In this document: positions 24,249 through 35,563 of the stretch, one piece after another
Position numbering within the stretch: position 1 is the first letter of the stretch
Layout of the letters: the number at the start of each line of letters is the position of its first letter
Source of the DNA: an uncultured Lachnospiraceae bacterium
GTDB taxonomy: Bacteria > Bacillota > Clostridia > Lachnospirales > Lachnospiraceae
Length of the DNA stretch: 56,904 nucleotides
Reading direction: 5' to 3'
Assembly: GCA_947625015.1 (NCBI GenBank)
Contig: CANQMR010000022.1
Span: 1-56,904, forward strand
Made by a program: the position numbers and the translations under genes
The notes under the pieces: model-generated
What the model was told of the DNA's origin: nothing
Database searches by the model: none
What the model saw: only the letters and a program-made list of their open reading frames with translations

Positions 24249-25742
24249 CTAAAATTGGAAATATATAAACTCGCTTGCATCATAACCCGGGCCATAACTT
24301 CCAAAGATCAAAATAGCATAGATAAAGAAAAAATAAACCGCATATTGAAACCATATTCCCTGTTTAGATAATCCTTCTATCAGATCAATTTTAAGATATT
24401 TACAAATATCCATAGCAATTAATATTAACAGAAAACCCAGTACAACTAAACATTGTTTAGTATCAATTCCTAAATTAAGAAGTGTACCATCATACAATAC
24501 TCTAAGGTGAATCCTCGTAAACATTCCCCGAATGATTGCAAAAGCCTGCCCCACGTAATCTGCTCTGAAAAAAATCCATGAAAAATCTATTAATACAAAT
24601 GTAACTATCACCTTCAGTAACTGATGGCTAAAGGTTTTTCTTTCAATCCCCAGCAACTCACTTGCCTTGTCCCGTACCGGTCTAAACAAATCACCAATAA
24701 TCTGATAAACTCCATTTATTCCGCCCCAGACAACAAAATGCCAGCTGGCACCATGCCATAATCCGCTCGTGAGAAATACAATCATAAGATTCACATATTT
24801 ACGAAATCTGCCTTTCCGGTTACCGCCAAGAGGAATATATAGATAATCACGAAACCAGGTAGATAAAGAAATATGCCATCTACGCCAGAAATCCGCTACT
24901 GAATTGGCCATATATGGTGTATTAAAGTTCTCCATCAACTCAAATCCCATCACTCTTGAAGCGCCAATCGCAATATTAGAATATCCTCCAAAATCACAGT
25001 AGATCTGGAACGCAAATAATACCGTAGCAAAAATAAGTTCCAACGAGCCATACTTACTGTAATTATCATATACCTGCGTAACAATAAGTGCAATGTTGTC
25101 CGAAAGTACTTTTTTCTGAAACATACCAAACAACATTAAAGATAATCCGGAATGGACTTTATGCAGGTCAAACTCATGCTTGACATTAATCTGCTTTAAC
25201 AGATTCTTGGAACGCTCAATCGGTCCCGCCACCAATTGTGGAAAAAAAGACACAAACAATGCATATTTCAAAAAGTTCTTTTCTCTATAGATATCTCCCC
25301 GGTATACATCTACCGTATAACTGAGCGCCTGAAAGGTATAAAATGATATACCAACAGGCAATACCACATCAAAAGTAACATTAATCAATGAAACATGTGT
25401 ATATGCCAACACCCGATTGATGGAATTTATCAAAAAATCAAAATATTTAAAGAAAAACAAAATTGCCAGATTGCTGGCAAAGGAAGCAAACACACACAGC
25501 TTCCTGTATTTTTCCCTTTTTCCCGCCTGTGTGATCTGATTTGCCCGATGAAGAAGAATACCGGATAAATAGGTGATTACAGTTGATATCAACATCAAAA
25601 GTGCATATTTGGGATTCCAGCACATATAGAAATAATAGCTGGCCACTAAAAGAAATATATGCCGAAATCGGTATGGTATTGCATAATATAAAAAACAAAC
25701 TATTGGGAAAAAAATCAAAAAATCAAATGAATCAAACTGCAT
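24249..25742 (-). CDS. MBOAT-family O-acyltransferase (AlgI/DltB-like)
   Basis: A polytopic membrane protein of 497 residues, likely moving acyl groups to an extracellular polymer. The MBOAT region shows PQLVAGPIERSKNLL, NTPYMANSVADFWRRWHISLSTWFRDYLYIPLGGN and the catalytic His in FLTSGLWHGASWHFVVWG. At least ten hydrophobic helices are visible. The start MQFDSFDF is chosen because GAGGTG lies five bases before it; a GTG three codons upstream is less likely. The SGNH partner is encoded 53 bp upstream in the same operon, the usual pairing in alginate or secondary polymer acetylation. Both genes are more AT-rich than their surroundings, which hints at acquisition. Confidence 0.92.
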   Translation of the reverse strand: MQFDSFDFLIFFPIVCFLYYAIPYRFRHIFLLVASYYFYMCWNPKYALLMLISTVITYLSGILLHRANQITQAGKREKYRKLCVFASFASNLAILFFFKYFDFLINSINRVLAYTHVSLINVTFDVVLPVGISFYTFQALSYTVDVYRGDIYREKNFLKYALFVSFFPQLVAGPIERSKNLLKQINVKHEFDLHKVHSGLSLMLFGMFQKKVLSDNIALIVTQVYDNYSKYGSLELIFATVLFAFQIYCDFGGYSNIAIGASRVMGFELMENFNTPYMANSVADFWRRWHISLSTWFRDYLYIPLGGNRKGRFRKYVNLMIVFLTSGLWHGASWHFVVWGGINGVYQIIGDLFRPVRDKASELLGIERKTFSHQLLKVIVTFVLIDFSWIFFRADYVGQAFAIIRGMFTRIHLRVLYDGTLLNLGIDTKQCLVVLGFLLILIAMDICKYLKIDLIEGLSKQGIWFQYAVYFFFIYAILIFGSYGPGYDASEFIYFQF

Positions 25743-25795
25743 TCTACTCACCTCACATTCTACTCTTAATCATGGATTTTACCCTCTTTTAACTC

Positions 25796-26803
25796 TTATT
25801 TTTTGACCAAGTTTATATAATCATCATAATCCTTGTTCCATTGCTCGTATTTAGGGTTATCCCGATAATCTGTTAAATCATAATGTTCTGTAAGATAAGC
25901 AGCCAAATAAGTCGTTATCTTCCTTGCTCCATAGAGATTCAAATGCTCTTTATCACGAAAATCTGTCTGATAATCAAGATCCAATTCTTCCCGAAGGTCT
26001 TCAAAATTAATATATGAAATTCCCTGTTCCTCTGCATATTCATAAAAAGTGTTCATTTTTTGAGTTACACTTTTATATTTATTACACTTTGACATTGGTG
26101 CATTACAAAGAAGCAACTCAACATCATTCTCTTCACACAACTCCGCAATACGTTGAAAATACTCCATCATCCCAGCCCAAACCTCTTCTTTTTGGGTTGT
26201 TCTCACAGGCTCTTGTTGTTTCCTCGGGTTACAATTCAAACGATATCCTTTCAAAAAAACATTTTCCGCTCGAAAATCTGCTGGCGTCAGCTCTTTCCAT
26301 CTGGAATGGAAACGGATGATCGGAAAGCAATATTCCAGCCGTTCCTCAACCCCCCCCATCGTCCGAGGCAGAAATTCTGTAAGAATTTCTATCTTTGTCT
26401 TATTAAACGGAATCTCATCCAGTGCAATATGCAAACGGGCAGTAGATTGATAATCTACATCATATTTTACTCCATAAGTTTCCAATACTATCACTTTGGG
26501 ATGCTGTGTACGAATGCCCTCTCTGATCAGATAATAAGAACAGGGTATAGTCTGCGATGAAGTTCCCAGATTGTAACTGGTAATGCCTGTTTCATTCCAA
26601 AGCTCCATAGGAGAAAAGCTGCTATGCGCATGACTGGACCCTACAAACAAAACTTCAATGGAATCTTTAGGCTCTTTGTAAAAACTGCCAACAGTATCGT
26701 TCTCTCCCATTTTATAGTTAAAAACATGTGTAATATACTGAAAAGAAACTAAAAATAATACAATAAACAACATAATGGCAATGAATTGTTTTATATGTTT
26801 CAT
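25796..26803 (-). CDS. Membrane-anchored SGNH/AlgX-like acylation partner
   Basis: A 335-residue protein with one N-terminal membrane helix (about residues 5-27) and an outer SGNH-hydrolase-like domain. The nucleophile block is VLFVGSSHAHSSFSPMELWNETG; a later block with KEHLNLYGARKITTYLA carries the Asp/His region (DKEHLN). Proteins of this type are encoded beside MBOAT acyltransferases and pass the acyl group to the polymer. It is the first gene of the two-gene unit, behind a strong promoter and a 5' leader of about 95 nt. The polymer is unknown. Confidence 0.85.
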   Translation of the reverse strand: MKHIKQFIAIMLFIVLFLVSFQYITHVFNYKMGENDTVGSFYKEPKDSIEVLFVGSSHAHSSFSPMELWNETGITSYNLGTSSQTIPCSYYLIREGIRTQHPKVIVLETYGVKYDVDYQSTARLHIALDEIPFNKTKIEILTEFLPRTMGGVEERLEYCFPIIRFHSRWKELTPADFRAENVFLKGYRLNCNPRKQQEPVRTTQKEEVWAGMMEYFQRIAELCEENDVELLLCNAPMSKCNKYKSVTQKMNTFYEYAEEQGISYINFEDLREELDLDYQTDFRDKEHLNLYGARKITTYLAAYLTEHYDLTDYRDNPKYEQWNKDYDDYINLVKK

Positions 26804-26905
26804 TCTTTTCCTCCGTCATTAATAATCATTTAACGCCTGTAACAGTGCCCCTTTTGCCTGACGGTTCTCATACTCCTTTTTTCTTGAGTTGCACGCATTA
26901 GTCTC

Positions 26906-26934
26906 ATTGTAGCAATACTTTAGTATATTGTCAA
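26906..26934 (-). promoter_or_regulatory. Promoter of the SGNH-MBOAT operon
   Basis: On the minus strand TTGACA (26929-26934), a 17-bp spacer and TACAAT (26906-26911). The spacer contains an inverted pair ATACT/AGTAT that could be an operator. The rest of the 245-bp gap (26804-27048) holds only a long leader and AT-rich sequence; no gene is seen. Confidence 0.8.
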
Positions 26935-27048
26935 GATTAATGTCGTTTAGGATAGCGTAATTAATTGTGCCATTTATACGGCGCATCTTTCTCAATGCCT
27001 TCGTATATATACACCAGCGTTGTAAATCATACCCTATATAAAATCACA

Positions 27049-28338
27049 TTACGGATTACAGTTTTTACAGGGTTCATACCCTGCCAAAATCAATTCCTCT
27101 CTGGATTGACCGGACTTTTGTTTATTTTTATCCGCCATTTTGGCAACAGAAGGACAATCCGGCAAATGAAATTTTTTGGTGCCGGTATTTAAGATGTAGG
27201 TAACGGCGTCGCTGCCGTTTGCATCCGCTGCCACAGAGCTTTCCGAACTTGCGGCGCTCCCCACAGGCTCTCCCGCTTTCCAGCTATCGGAAGGACTGGT
27301 ATTAAAGGTAATCTGTTCCCCGTCGGACACAGCCACGATTGTACCCTGTTCGTCGGTGCGGAACACCTTTACCCCCATGGCGCGCAGACGGTTCAATACC
27401 GCCGCCCTGGGATGCCCGTAGCTGTTGCCCTCCCCGCAGCTAATCACACAGAACTCAGGGTTTACCGCCTCCAAAAAAGCCTCCGTATTGGCGGTATCCG
27501 CTCCATGGTGGGACGTTTTATACACATCTGCCTGTAGCGGCAGGCCGCTTTGCAGCATATCCGCCTCCGCAGCCGTCTCCCCGTCCCCGGTGAACAGAAA
27601 ATGACTGCCCCCAAAGGTAAGCCGCAGCGCAATCGAATAATCATTGGTATTGTCCCCATAATCCTTTGCGGTATCCGTCAACACCTGAAACTGGGCCTTC
27701 CCCAACTGAAAAATCTGCCCAAGCTCCGGCGTTAAGCTGCTCTGTCCCCGCTCCTCTATCGTCTCTAACAATTCTTCACATGTCCGGGTATCCTTCTGTA
27801 TCTCCGGCAGTAACACCAGATTGCAATCCGTCTTATATAACACCACATCTAATCCGCCGATATGGTCTGCGTCGGGGTGGGTTCCCACTGCATAGTCCAA
27901 ATGGTCTATGTTCTGGCTTAACAGATAAGACCAGACGGCCGTTCCCCTGCTGTTATTGCCCGCATCAATCAGCATGGCGGAATCTCCCTGACGGATTACT
28001 ATGGCGTCCCCCTGGCCCACATCCAAATAATGTACTTCCAAGGTATCTCCCTGTAAATCGGCCGCGGGATTTTCCCCTTGCGAGTCGGCAGAATCCCCTT
28101 GCCCTGCGCCATTCCCGGAGACAGTATCTGCGCCCTTTCCGAATCCGGCTTCCGCATTCTCGCCGGAATCAACATCTGCGCCCTTTCCAAATCCGGCCTC
28201 CGCATTCCCGCCGGAAAATTCCTCTCCCCGGCTTTCAATAACTTCTCCGCCTTCCGTAGGCGCAGCAGCCGTACAGCCAAACAAACCGCATCCAAACAAT
28301 ATGCATAAAATGAGATACCATACCCGTCTTTTCATCAT
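27049..28338 (-). CDS. ComEC-like metallo-hydrolase lipoprotein with C-terminal Cys domain
   Basis: A 429-residue protein exported as a lipoprotein (lipobox LFGC near residue 22). A low-complexity linker with two near copies of NAEAGFGKGAD follows. The metallo-beta-lactamase domain (about 97-340) resembles the soluble part of ComEC: VGQGDAIVI, THPDADHIGG (metal ligands), FTGDGE and KTSHHGADTANTEAF. The C-terminal 55 residues (YILNTGTKKFHLPDCPSVAKM, YEPCKNCNP) form a small Cys-rich domain seen at the end of many secreted nucleases. Together this suggests a cell-surface nuclease or phosphodiesterase. The start ATG has a GGACGG site; the following ATG could also serve. It is a single gene. Confidence 0.87.
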   Translation of the reverse strand: MMKRRVWYLILCILFGCGLFGCTAAAPTEGGEVIESRGEEFSGGNAEAGFGKGADVDSGENAEAGFGKGADTVSGNGAGQGDSADSQGENPAADLQGDTLEVHYLDVGQGDAIVIRQGDSAMLIDAGNNSRGTAVWSYLLSQNIDHLDYAVGTHPDADHIGGLDVVLYKTDCNLVLLPEIQKDTRTCEELLETIEERGQSSLTPELGQIFQLGKAQFQVLTDTAKDYGDNTNDYSIALRLTFGGSHFLFTGDGETAAEADMLQSGLPLQADVYKTSHHGADTANTEAFLEAVNPEFCVISCGEGNSYGHPRAAVLNRLRAMGVKVFRTDEQGTIVAVSDGEQITFNTSPSDSWKAGEPVGSAASSESSVAADANGSDAVTYILNTGTKKFHLPDCPSVAKMADKNKQKSGQSREELILAGYEPCKNCNP

Positions 28339-28456
28339 TTCCGTCCTTTCCGGTCGTCTTTGTAAAAATATTCCCGCAAACGTTTATTTTGCTTTTATGA
28401 TATTCTATCAAATTCTGCATAACAAGAAAAGTTTTTTAAATTATGAGAAATAATGC

Positions 28457-28485
28457 TTGCCATTTCAACGAAAATATATTATAAT
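28457..28485 (+). promoter_or_regulatory. Promoter of the Xre-type regulator
   Basis: TTGCCA (28457-28462), a 17-bp spacer and TATAAT (28480-28485). The transcript start would be near 28492, about 50 nt before the gene. Confidence 0.8.
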
Positions 28486-28544
28486 ATAGCCATTAATATA
28501 CGATTGTCTTATCCGGTATATTAGGCAAGATAGGAGGACTTACT

Positions 28545-28892
28545 ATGAACGAGTTAGATTTTCAGTTAATCGGCGCGAACATGAAGCGCCTGAGAAATGA
28601 ACATGGAATTACCCAGGAACAGGTGGCGCAGGAATTAGGCTGTACCATTGGCTTTGTCAGCAATGTAGAGAACAACCGCGCGAAGCTGAACTTAAAGATG
28701 TTATCTTACTATTCCAAGATCTGCAATGTGACCATCGACACCCTGCTGAATGTGGGCGAGGGCAGCGCCAATCCGGACAAGCGGGATATTTTATTGAACG
28801 AAGAATTAATCCGGGTATTCCGCACCTTCTCCTTTGACGAGCGGGAGAAGATTATTAAGACTTTGCAGCTTTGGCAGAAGGACGCCAGGTAA
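28545..28892 (+). CDS. Xre/Cro-family transcriptional regulator
   Basis: A 115-residue protein with an N-terminal HTH_3 domain (residues 10-65: RLRNEHGITQEQVAQELGCTI, FVSNVENNR, LSYYSKICNVTIDTLL). A short C-terminal helical region follows (EELIRVFRTFSFDEREKIIKTLQLW) that resembles the Clostridial Xre regulators of stress or sporulation genes. AGGAGG precedes the ATG. It is a single-gene unit convergent with the ATP synthase operon. Targets are unknown. Confidence 0.92.
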   Translation: MNELDFQLIGANMKRLRNEHGITQEQVAQELGCTIGFVSNVENNRAKLNLKMLSYYSKICNVTIDTLLNVGEGSANPDKRDILLNEELIRVFRTFSFDEREKIIKTLQLWQKDAR

Positions 28893-28927
28893 TTGGCGGA
28901 CAAGCCTTTGATTCCCTGACAGACAAC

Positions 28928-28969
28928 AACCTCCGGACTGTACATACAATCCGGAGGTTTGTTTTTTTA
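28928..28969 (+). terminator. Terminator between the Xre gene and atpC
   Basis: AACCTCCGGA (28928-28937) pairs with TCCGGAGGTT (28950-28959), followed by TGTTTTTTT on the plus strand. On the minus strand the tail is GTTGTTGT, so it may only weakly end the atp operon from the other side. Its last bases overlap the atpC stop. Confidence 0.9.
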
Positions 28970-29365
28970 TATATGTTTCAGCCGCTGGCGGACCAGTGAT
29001 CTCTTCAGTGCCAATTCTGCGCGGTTCATATCAATTCCCGATCCCTCTTCAATCCGTCTTCTGGCGCGAATCTCCGCTTCCTTCGCCCGGTTGGCGTCAA
29101 TCTCATCCGGCCATTCCACGCTCTCCGCCAATATGGTAACGGAATCCTGAAGAATCTCGATAAATCCCGACATCAGTGCGGCTTCCTTAATGGTATCATT
29201 TTCATGAATCCGCAGGATACCCGGTGCAATAATTGCTGTCAACGGAATATGATTCGGATAGATACCCATATCGCCCTCTGTGGTCGTAAATTCCAGAAAA
29301 GAGGATTCTCCCTCGTAGAATATACGCTCTGGGGCAACGATCTTTAATTTCATACTATCTGCCAT
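28967..29365 (-). CDS. atpC: ATP synthase epsilon subunit
   Basis: The epsilon subunit of F1, part of the central stalk and a brake on ATP hydrolysis. The 132-residue length is normal. The N-terminal beta sandwich shows MKLKIVAPERIFYEGE and TEGDMGIYPNHIPLTA, and two C-terminal helices follow (RAKEAEIRARRRIEE). It is the last gene of the operon and starts 28 bases after the atpD stop. Confidence 0.96.
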   Translation of the reverse strand: MADSMKLKIVAPERIFYEGESSFLEFTTTEGDMGIYPNHIPLTAIIAPGILRIHENDTIKEAALMSGFIEILQDSVTILAESVEWPDEIDANRAKEAEIRARRRIEEGSGIDMNRAELALKRSLVRQRLKHI

Positions 29366-29393
29366 GCGTACTCTCCTCAGCTCAACTGCTTAA

Positions 29394-30815
<1,422 letters not shown>

Positions 30816-30876
30816 TTAGGCGGCTGCAAAGTGTCTCTCATCAGGTTAAGAGAAGTTTGCAATCACCCTTTGGTTA

Positions 30877-31734
30877 CTACGAGATTGCCTCTGCACCGGC
30901 GATAATCTCCGTCAGCTCCTGCGTAATGGAACCCTGACGGGCCCGGTTATATTTCAGGGACAAATCTGCAATCATATCCTCCGCATTCTTGGTTGCGGAA
31001 TCCATTGCCTGCATACGGGCGCCGTTCTCACTGGCAACTGCCTCCACAAATGCGCCGTAAATAATATTGTTCATATATTTCGGAATAATCATGTCCAATG
31101 CTTCGTCCGCCTCCGGCTCATAATTCATTGGCGTCAAAACATCAATCTCCACATCCTTCATGATTTCTTCCACATCAATAGGCAAAAGTTTGATTAATTT
31201 GGGTTCCTGCACCACAGTGTTTTTAAAATTCGTATATGCCAGATAGATTTCACCCACCTGTCCGTTTTCATAGCTGGCAAGCACATTCTTGCCAATATGA
31301 ATGGCGTCTGCATATAAGGGATCGTTCATTACCTCCGAATAATCCTCTACAATGTGGTATCCTTTTCTGGAAAGCCCTTCCAGACCTTTTTTACCCAGTG
31401 CATAGATATCTGTATCCTCCGGCGTAAACTGCGCCGCCACCTCTTTTACAATGTTGTTGTTGTATCCACCGGCAAGGCCCCGGTTCGAGGTCAGCACTAA
31501 GACCGCCTTTCTTGCAGAACCGTTATCCTTTAAATACCTGTGGTCTATCTTGCCGGTTCTGGCAAGAACGGAACAAATGGTGTCATACAACATGGTAAAA
31601 TAAGGTTTATTGCTCTCTGCCCTGGCTTTTGCCTTCTGAAGTTTAACGGTAGAGACTAACTTCATCGCCTTGGTTATCTGACCGGTACTGGCAACGCTTT
31701 CTCTCCGCCTTTTTATATCTCTCATGGAAGCCAC
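30877..31734 (-). CDS. atpG: ATP synthase gamma subunit
   Basis: The rotor shaft of F1. The N-terminal helix (MASMRDIKRRRESVASTGQITKAM) and the C-terminal helix (ARMQAMDSATKNAEDMI) that form the coiled coil are complete, and the length is 285 residues. The start appears to be a GTG at 31734 with AGAGGTG eight bases before it, giving the usual MASMRD N-terminus; the ATG three codons later is the alternative. Confidence 0.97.
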   Translation of the reverse strand: MASMRDIKRRRESVASTGQITKAMKLVSTVKLQKAKARAESNKPYFTMLYDTICSVLARTGKIDHRYLKDNGSARKAVLVLTSNRGLAGGYNNNIVKEVAAQFTPEDTDIYALGKKGLEGLSRKGYHIVEDYSEVMNDPLYADAIHIGKNVLASYENGQVGEIYLAYTNFKNTVVQEPKLIKLLPIDVEEIMKDVEIDVLTPMNYEPEADEALDMIIPKYMNNIIYGAFVEAVASENGARMQAMDSATKNAEDMIADLSLKYNRARQGSITQELTEIIAGAEAIS

Positions 31735-31768
31735 GACATATCACCTCTTTCTATCTTTCCTGCACTAC

Positions 31769-33271
31769 TTATCGCTGATTCTTATAAGCGGTGATTGCCT
31801 CGTCTAACTGGCTCTCAATCTCGTCTGTCAATTTCTTCACTTCGCGAATCTTGCGGAAGATTTCCGGATACTGGGTATCCACAAACTCAAACAGACCTTT
31901 TTCAAAATCAAGGATTTCGTCTACCGGCACATCTAACAGATACCTCTTGGTTGCCGCATAGATAATTACGACCTGCTGCTCTACCGGCATCGGCTTATAC
32001 TGGGGCTGCTTTAACATTTCTTTAATCCGCTCGCCCTGCGCCAAACGCTCCTTGGTATCTGCGTCCAACTCTGAACCAAACTGGGAAAAGGCTGCCAACT
32101 CCCTGTACTGGGCTAACTCTGTACGGATAGGCGCTGCAATCTTCTTCATGGCTCCAATCTGCGCCGCACCACCTACACGCGATACGGAAAGACCTGCGTT
32201 AATCGCCGGACGGAAACCTGCGTTAAACATCTCTGTCTCCAGATAAATCTGACCGTCCGTAATGGAAATAACATTGGTCGGAATGTATGCGGATACATCT
32301 CCCGCCTGCGTCTCAATAATCGGCAGCGCCGTTAAGGAACCTCCGCCCAACTCGTCATTTAACTTTGCCGCGCGCTCCAACAGTCTGGAATGCAGATAGA
32401 ATACATCACCGGGATATGCCTCACGTCCCGGCGGACGACGCAGCAGTAAGGAAAGGGTACGGTAAGCCGTTGCATGCTTGCTCAAATCATCATAGATAAT
32501 CAGAACATCTTTTCCGCTTTCCATCCATTCCTCGCCAATCGCACATCCTGCATATGGCGCAATATACTGTAACGGCGCCAGCTCTGACGCTGTAGAAGCC
32601 ACAACTGTGGTATAATCCATTGCCCCATACTCAGACAAGGACTTCACAATGTTGGCAACGGTAGACGCTTTCTGTCCGATTGCAACATAGATACAGTTCA
32701 CGCCCTGTCCCTTCTGATTGATAATGGTATCAATGGCGATGGCTGTCTTACCTGTCTGACGGTCACCGATAATTAACTCTCTCTGACCCCTGCCGATTGG
32801 CACCATGGCATCAATCGCCTTAATACCGGTCTGCAGCGGCGTATCTACGGATTTACGGGAAATAACACCGGACGCCACTCTCTCAATGGGTCTTGTCTTG
32901 TCGGACTGAATCGGCCCCTTTCCGTCGATGGGCTGTCCCAATGCATTGACGACACGACCAAGCATGGCGTCGCCAACCGGAACCTCAACCACCCGTCCGG
33001 TAGTCTTAACGGTATCTCCTTCGTTGATATTTTTATTTGCACCTAACAGTACGGCACCTACATTATCTTCCTCTAGGTTCATTACCATTCCATAAACTTC
33101 ACCCGGGAACTCTAACAATTCGCCCTGCATTGCCTTTTCCAGACCATGCACGCGGGCAATGCCGTCCGCTACCTGAATAACAGTACCAACTTCGGAGGTC
33201 TCTAATTCCTTAGAATAATTCTTAATCTGCTCTTTAATCACAGAACTAATTTCTTCTGGTTTTAAATTCAT
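31769..33271 (-). CDS. atpA: ATP synthase alpha subunit
   Basis: The regulatory nucleotide-binding subunit of F1, 500 residues. It shows the P-loop [15 protein letters not shown], the strand [12 protein letters not shown], and the alpha/beta signature [22 protein letters not shown] site precedes the ATG. atpH lies upstream after 70 bp. Confidence 0.98.
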   Translation of the reverse strand: MNLKPEEISSVIKEQIKNYSKELETSEVGTVIQVADGIARVHGLEKAMQGELLEFPGEVYGMVMNLEEDNVGAVLLGANKNINEGDTVKTTGRVVEVPVGDAMLGRVVNALGQPIDGKGPIQSDKTRPIERVASGVISRKSVDTPLQTGIKAIDAMVPIGRGQRELIIGDRQTGKTAIAIDTIINQKGQGVNCIYVAIGQKASTVANIVKSLSEYGAMDYTTVVASTASELAPLQYIAPYAGCAIGEEWMESGKDVLIIYDDLSKHATAYRTLSLLLRRPPGREAYPGDVFYLHSRLLERAAKLNDELGGGSLTALPIIETQAGDVSAYIPTNVISITDGQIYLETEMFNAGFRPAINAGLSVSRVGGAAQIGAMKKIAAPIRTELAQYRELAAFSQFGSELDADTKERLAQGERIKEMLKQPQYKPMPVEQQVVIIYAATKRYLLDVPVDEILDFEKGLFEFVDTQYPEIFRKIREVKKLTDEIESQLDEAITAYKNQR

Positions 33272-33341
33272 AGAAAATTAGCACCTTCTCTCTGTTATAT
33301 TTTCTTTGGCCGGCCTCATGGATAGAAGCGGCCTGTCTGCC

Positions 33342-33875
33342 TTACAGCAGAGATTTTGATAATTTCGCAATTTGTGTCTGTAAACTGCTGTCCACCACTG
33401 TATCAGCAATGCGGATTACCAGTCCGCCAATCAAACTGCTGTCCACTCGATAGACTCCCTCTATCTCCTGATACTTTGTGGTCTCTAAAAGCTTTTGCTC
33501 TATTTTGTCTTTCTGCGCCTTGCTTAATTCTACTGCGGAAGAAATGTAGGCAACGCCAATGCCCTTTTCCTCCTTAATGGCAGAAATCACATAATCGAAA
33601 ACCGGAATAAAGTCCTTCAAATGGCCCTTGTCAATCAACATAACCATAAGGCCCGTAATCTCATCCGATACCTTACCCTTATAGATATTCTCAATGACCT
33701 GAATCTTCTCTTCCTTTTCAATATTGGGATGGAGCAGCAGCTTTCCCAAAGCCTCATTTTCCAAAAATGTCTGCTTTACAAAAAGTACCTCTTCCAAAAT
33801 GGCGTCCGGCTTGCCGCTTTCCATGGCCACCTCGAAAAGTGCACTTCCATAGGTTTTACTTACCTGCTTAGCCAT
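33342..33875 (-). CDS. atpH: ATP synthase delta subunit
   Basis: Connects the F1 head to the peripheral stalk. It is 177 residues, with the N-terminal helical domain (YGSALFEVAMESG, LLHPNIEKEEKIQVIENI) and the C-terminal OSCP pattern RVDSSLIGGLVIRIADTVVDSS. Its start overlaps the 3' end of atpF by 16 bp, so the two are translationally coupled. Confidence 0.96.
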   Translation of the reverse strand: MAKQVSKTYGSALFEVAMESGKPDAILEEVLFVKQTFLENEALGKLLLHPNIEKEEKIQVIENIYKGKVSDEITGLMVMLIDKGHLKDFIPVFDYVISAIKEEKGIGVAYISSAVELSKAQKDKIEQKLLETTKYQEIEGVYRVDSSLIGGLVIRIADTVVDSSLQTQIAKLSKSLL

Positions 33876-34423
33876 GTACTACCACCCATTTCCTTCAAAG
33901 TATCTTCAATTAAAGCGTCCTGTTTGCTCTCATCAATCTGCTGCTCGATAATCTTCGCAGCCATAGCAGTTGCCACTCTTACAATCTCCTTGCGCATATC
34001 ATCGGAAACCTTGCTCTTTTCCAGCTCAATTTCCTGATTGGCCCGGTTCAATATCCTTGCGGCCTCTGCATTTGCCTCTTCCACAATCTCCGCCTCCCGC
34101 TGCTGAGCCTTTTTGCGGGCTGCCGCTAATATTTCTTCTCTTTCTTTGTCGATGGATTTTAATTTCTCATCATACTCTGCCTTCATCGCCGCGGCGTCCT
34201 CTTTGTCCTTTGCCGCAGATTCGATATCGTTTTTAATCTTTTCCGTTCTGTTTTGCAGAACCTTCTTTACCGGTTCAAACAGAATATTAGAAAGGAAGAA
34301 GAAGAGGATAAATATCGCAATTGCCTGAATAATCACATCATTGATTAGCTGAGCATTTAATTCAAAAATATGGCTCTCGGTCAACAACATGGTCTGTCCG
34401 GCAAGTCCTAATATCGTGTTCAT
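33860..34423 (-). CDS. atpF: ATP synthase b subunit
   Basis: The peripheral stalk. One N-terminal membrane helix (VIIQAIAIFILFFFLSNILFE) is followed by a long charged coiled coil (KIKNDIESAAKDKEDAAAMK). The ATG at 34423 is taken as the start, about eleven bases after AAAGGAGG; a TTG one codon earlier is also open. About 187 residues, slightly longer than Escherichia coli b. Confidence 0.95.
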   Translation of the reverse strand: MNTILGLAGQTMLLTESHIFELNAQLINDVIIQAIAIFILFFFLSNILFEPVKKVLQNRTEKIKNDIESAAKDKEDAAAMKAEYDEKLKSIDKEREEILAAARKKAQQREAEIVEEANAEAARILNRANQEIELEKSKVSDDMRKEIVRVATAMAAKIIEQQIDESKQDALIEDTLKEMGGSTWLSR

Positions 34424-34466
34424 CAAAGAGCTATCCTCCTTTCACCAAATTCTTATCCCACACTGA

Positions 34467-34769
<303 letters not shown>

Positions 34770-34813
34770 TCATAAAATGTTTGTTTGAAGATTTGCCTCT
34801 ATATCATAAAATA

Positions 34814-35539
34814 TCAGCCTTCTATTTTCTGGGTTACAAATACCATGGTCAACATTGAAAATACATAGGCCTGTATTGCTCCTGAAAACAGGTCGAAATA
34901 CACATGCAGCGCCGCCGGAATACCCAGCTTGGCAAATATTGGCAGCAACCCATAATATAACGCCATCATTACCGTACCCGCCATGACATTACCGAAAAGA
35001 CGCAATGACATGGAAACCGGCGTGGCAATCTCTCCGATTAAATTAATCGGGAACAGGAACCAAATCGGCTGGAACAAATCTGTAATCGCGCCGAATTTAT
35101 TATACTTGATATTGTTATACTGAATCATAACAAATGTAATCAGCGCCAGACTGAATGTGGTTCCGTAGTCCGCCGTTGGGGGCCTTAACCCAAACAGACC
35201 GGATATATTGGATAAAAGTACAAACAAGAACAAGGTTCCAACATAGTTCATGTACTTCTTACCATGGGCGCCCATAGAAGAATTAACAAATCCGTCCAAG
35301 GTCTCCACAATAAATTCCACAACATTCTGAAAGCCTGTGGGTATCTCTTTGGCATGCATCATCTTATGCCTTGCCACTAAAGCAAAAATCATAATGGTTG
35401 CAATTACAAAGAACATACACACATGAGATGTTGTGATGTATACCGTCTGCCCCATAAACTTATAGCCCAGCAGATGATGAATGGAAAAATCCACTTCTTT
35501 ATCCGCCGCCAACAGCATCGGTATCATTCCATAACCCAT
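34814..35539 (-). CDS. atpB: ATP synthase a subunit
   Basis: The stator channel subunit, 241 residues and about five or six membrane helices. The essential Arg lies in helix 4 (PVSMSLRLFGNVMAGTVM). An AGGTGA site precedes the ATG. It comes after the AtpI-like gene and before the c subunit, the standard order. Confidence 0.96.
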   Translation of the reverse strand: MGYGMIPMLLAADKEVDFSIHHLLGYKFMGQTVYITTSHVCMFFVIATIMIFALVARHKMMHAKEIPTGFQNVVEFIVETLDGFVNSSMGAHGKKYMNYVGTLFLFVLLSNISGLFGLRPPTADYGTTFSLALITFVMIQYNNIKYNKFGAITDLFQPIWFLFPINLIGEIATPVSMSLRLFGNVMAGTVMMALYYGLLPIFAKLGIPAALHVYFDLFSGAIQAYVFSMLTMVFVTQKIEG

Positions 35540-35563
35540 CCTTTCACCTTCCTTTCTGTAATT

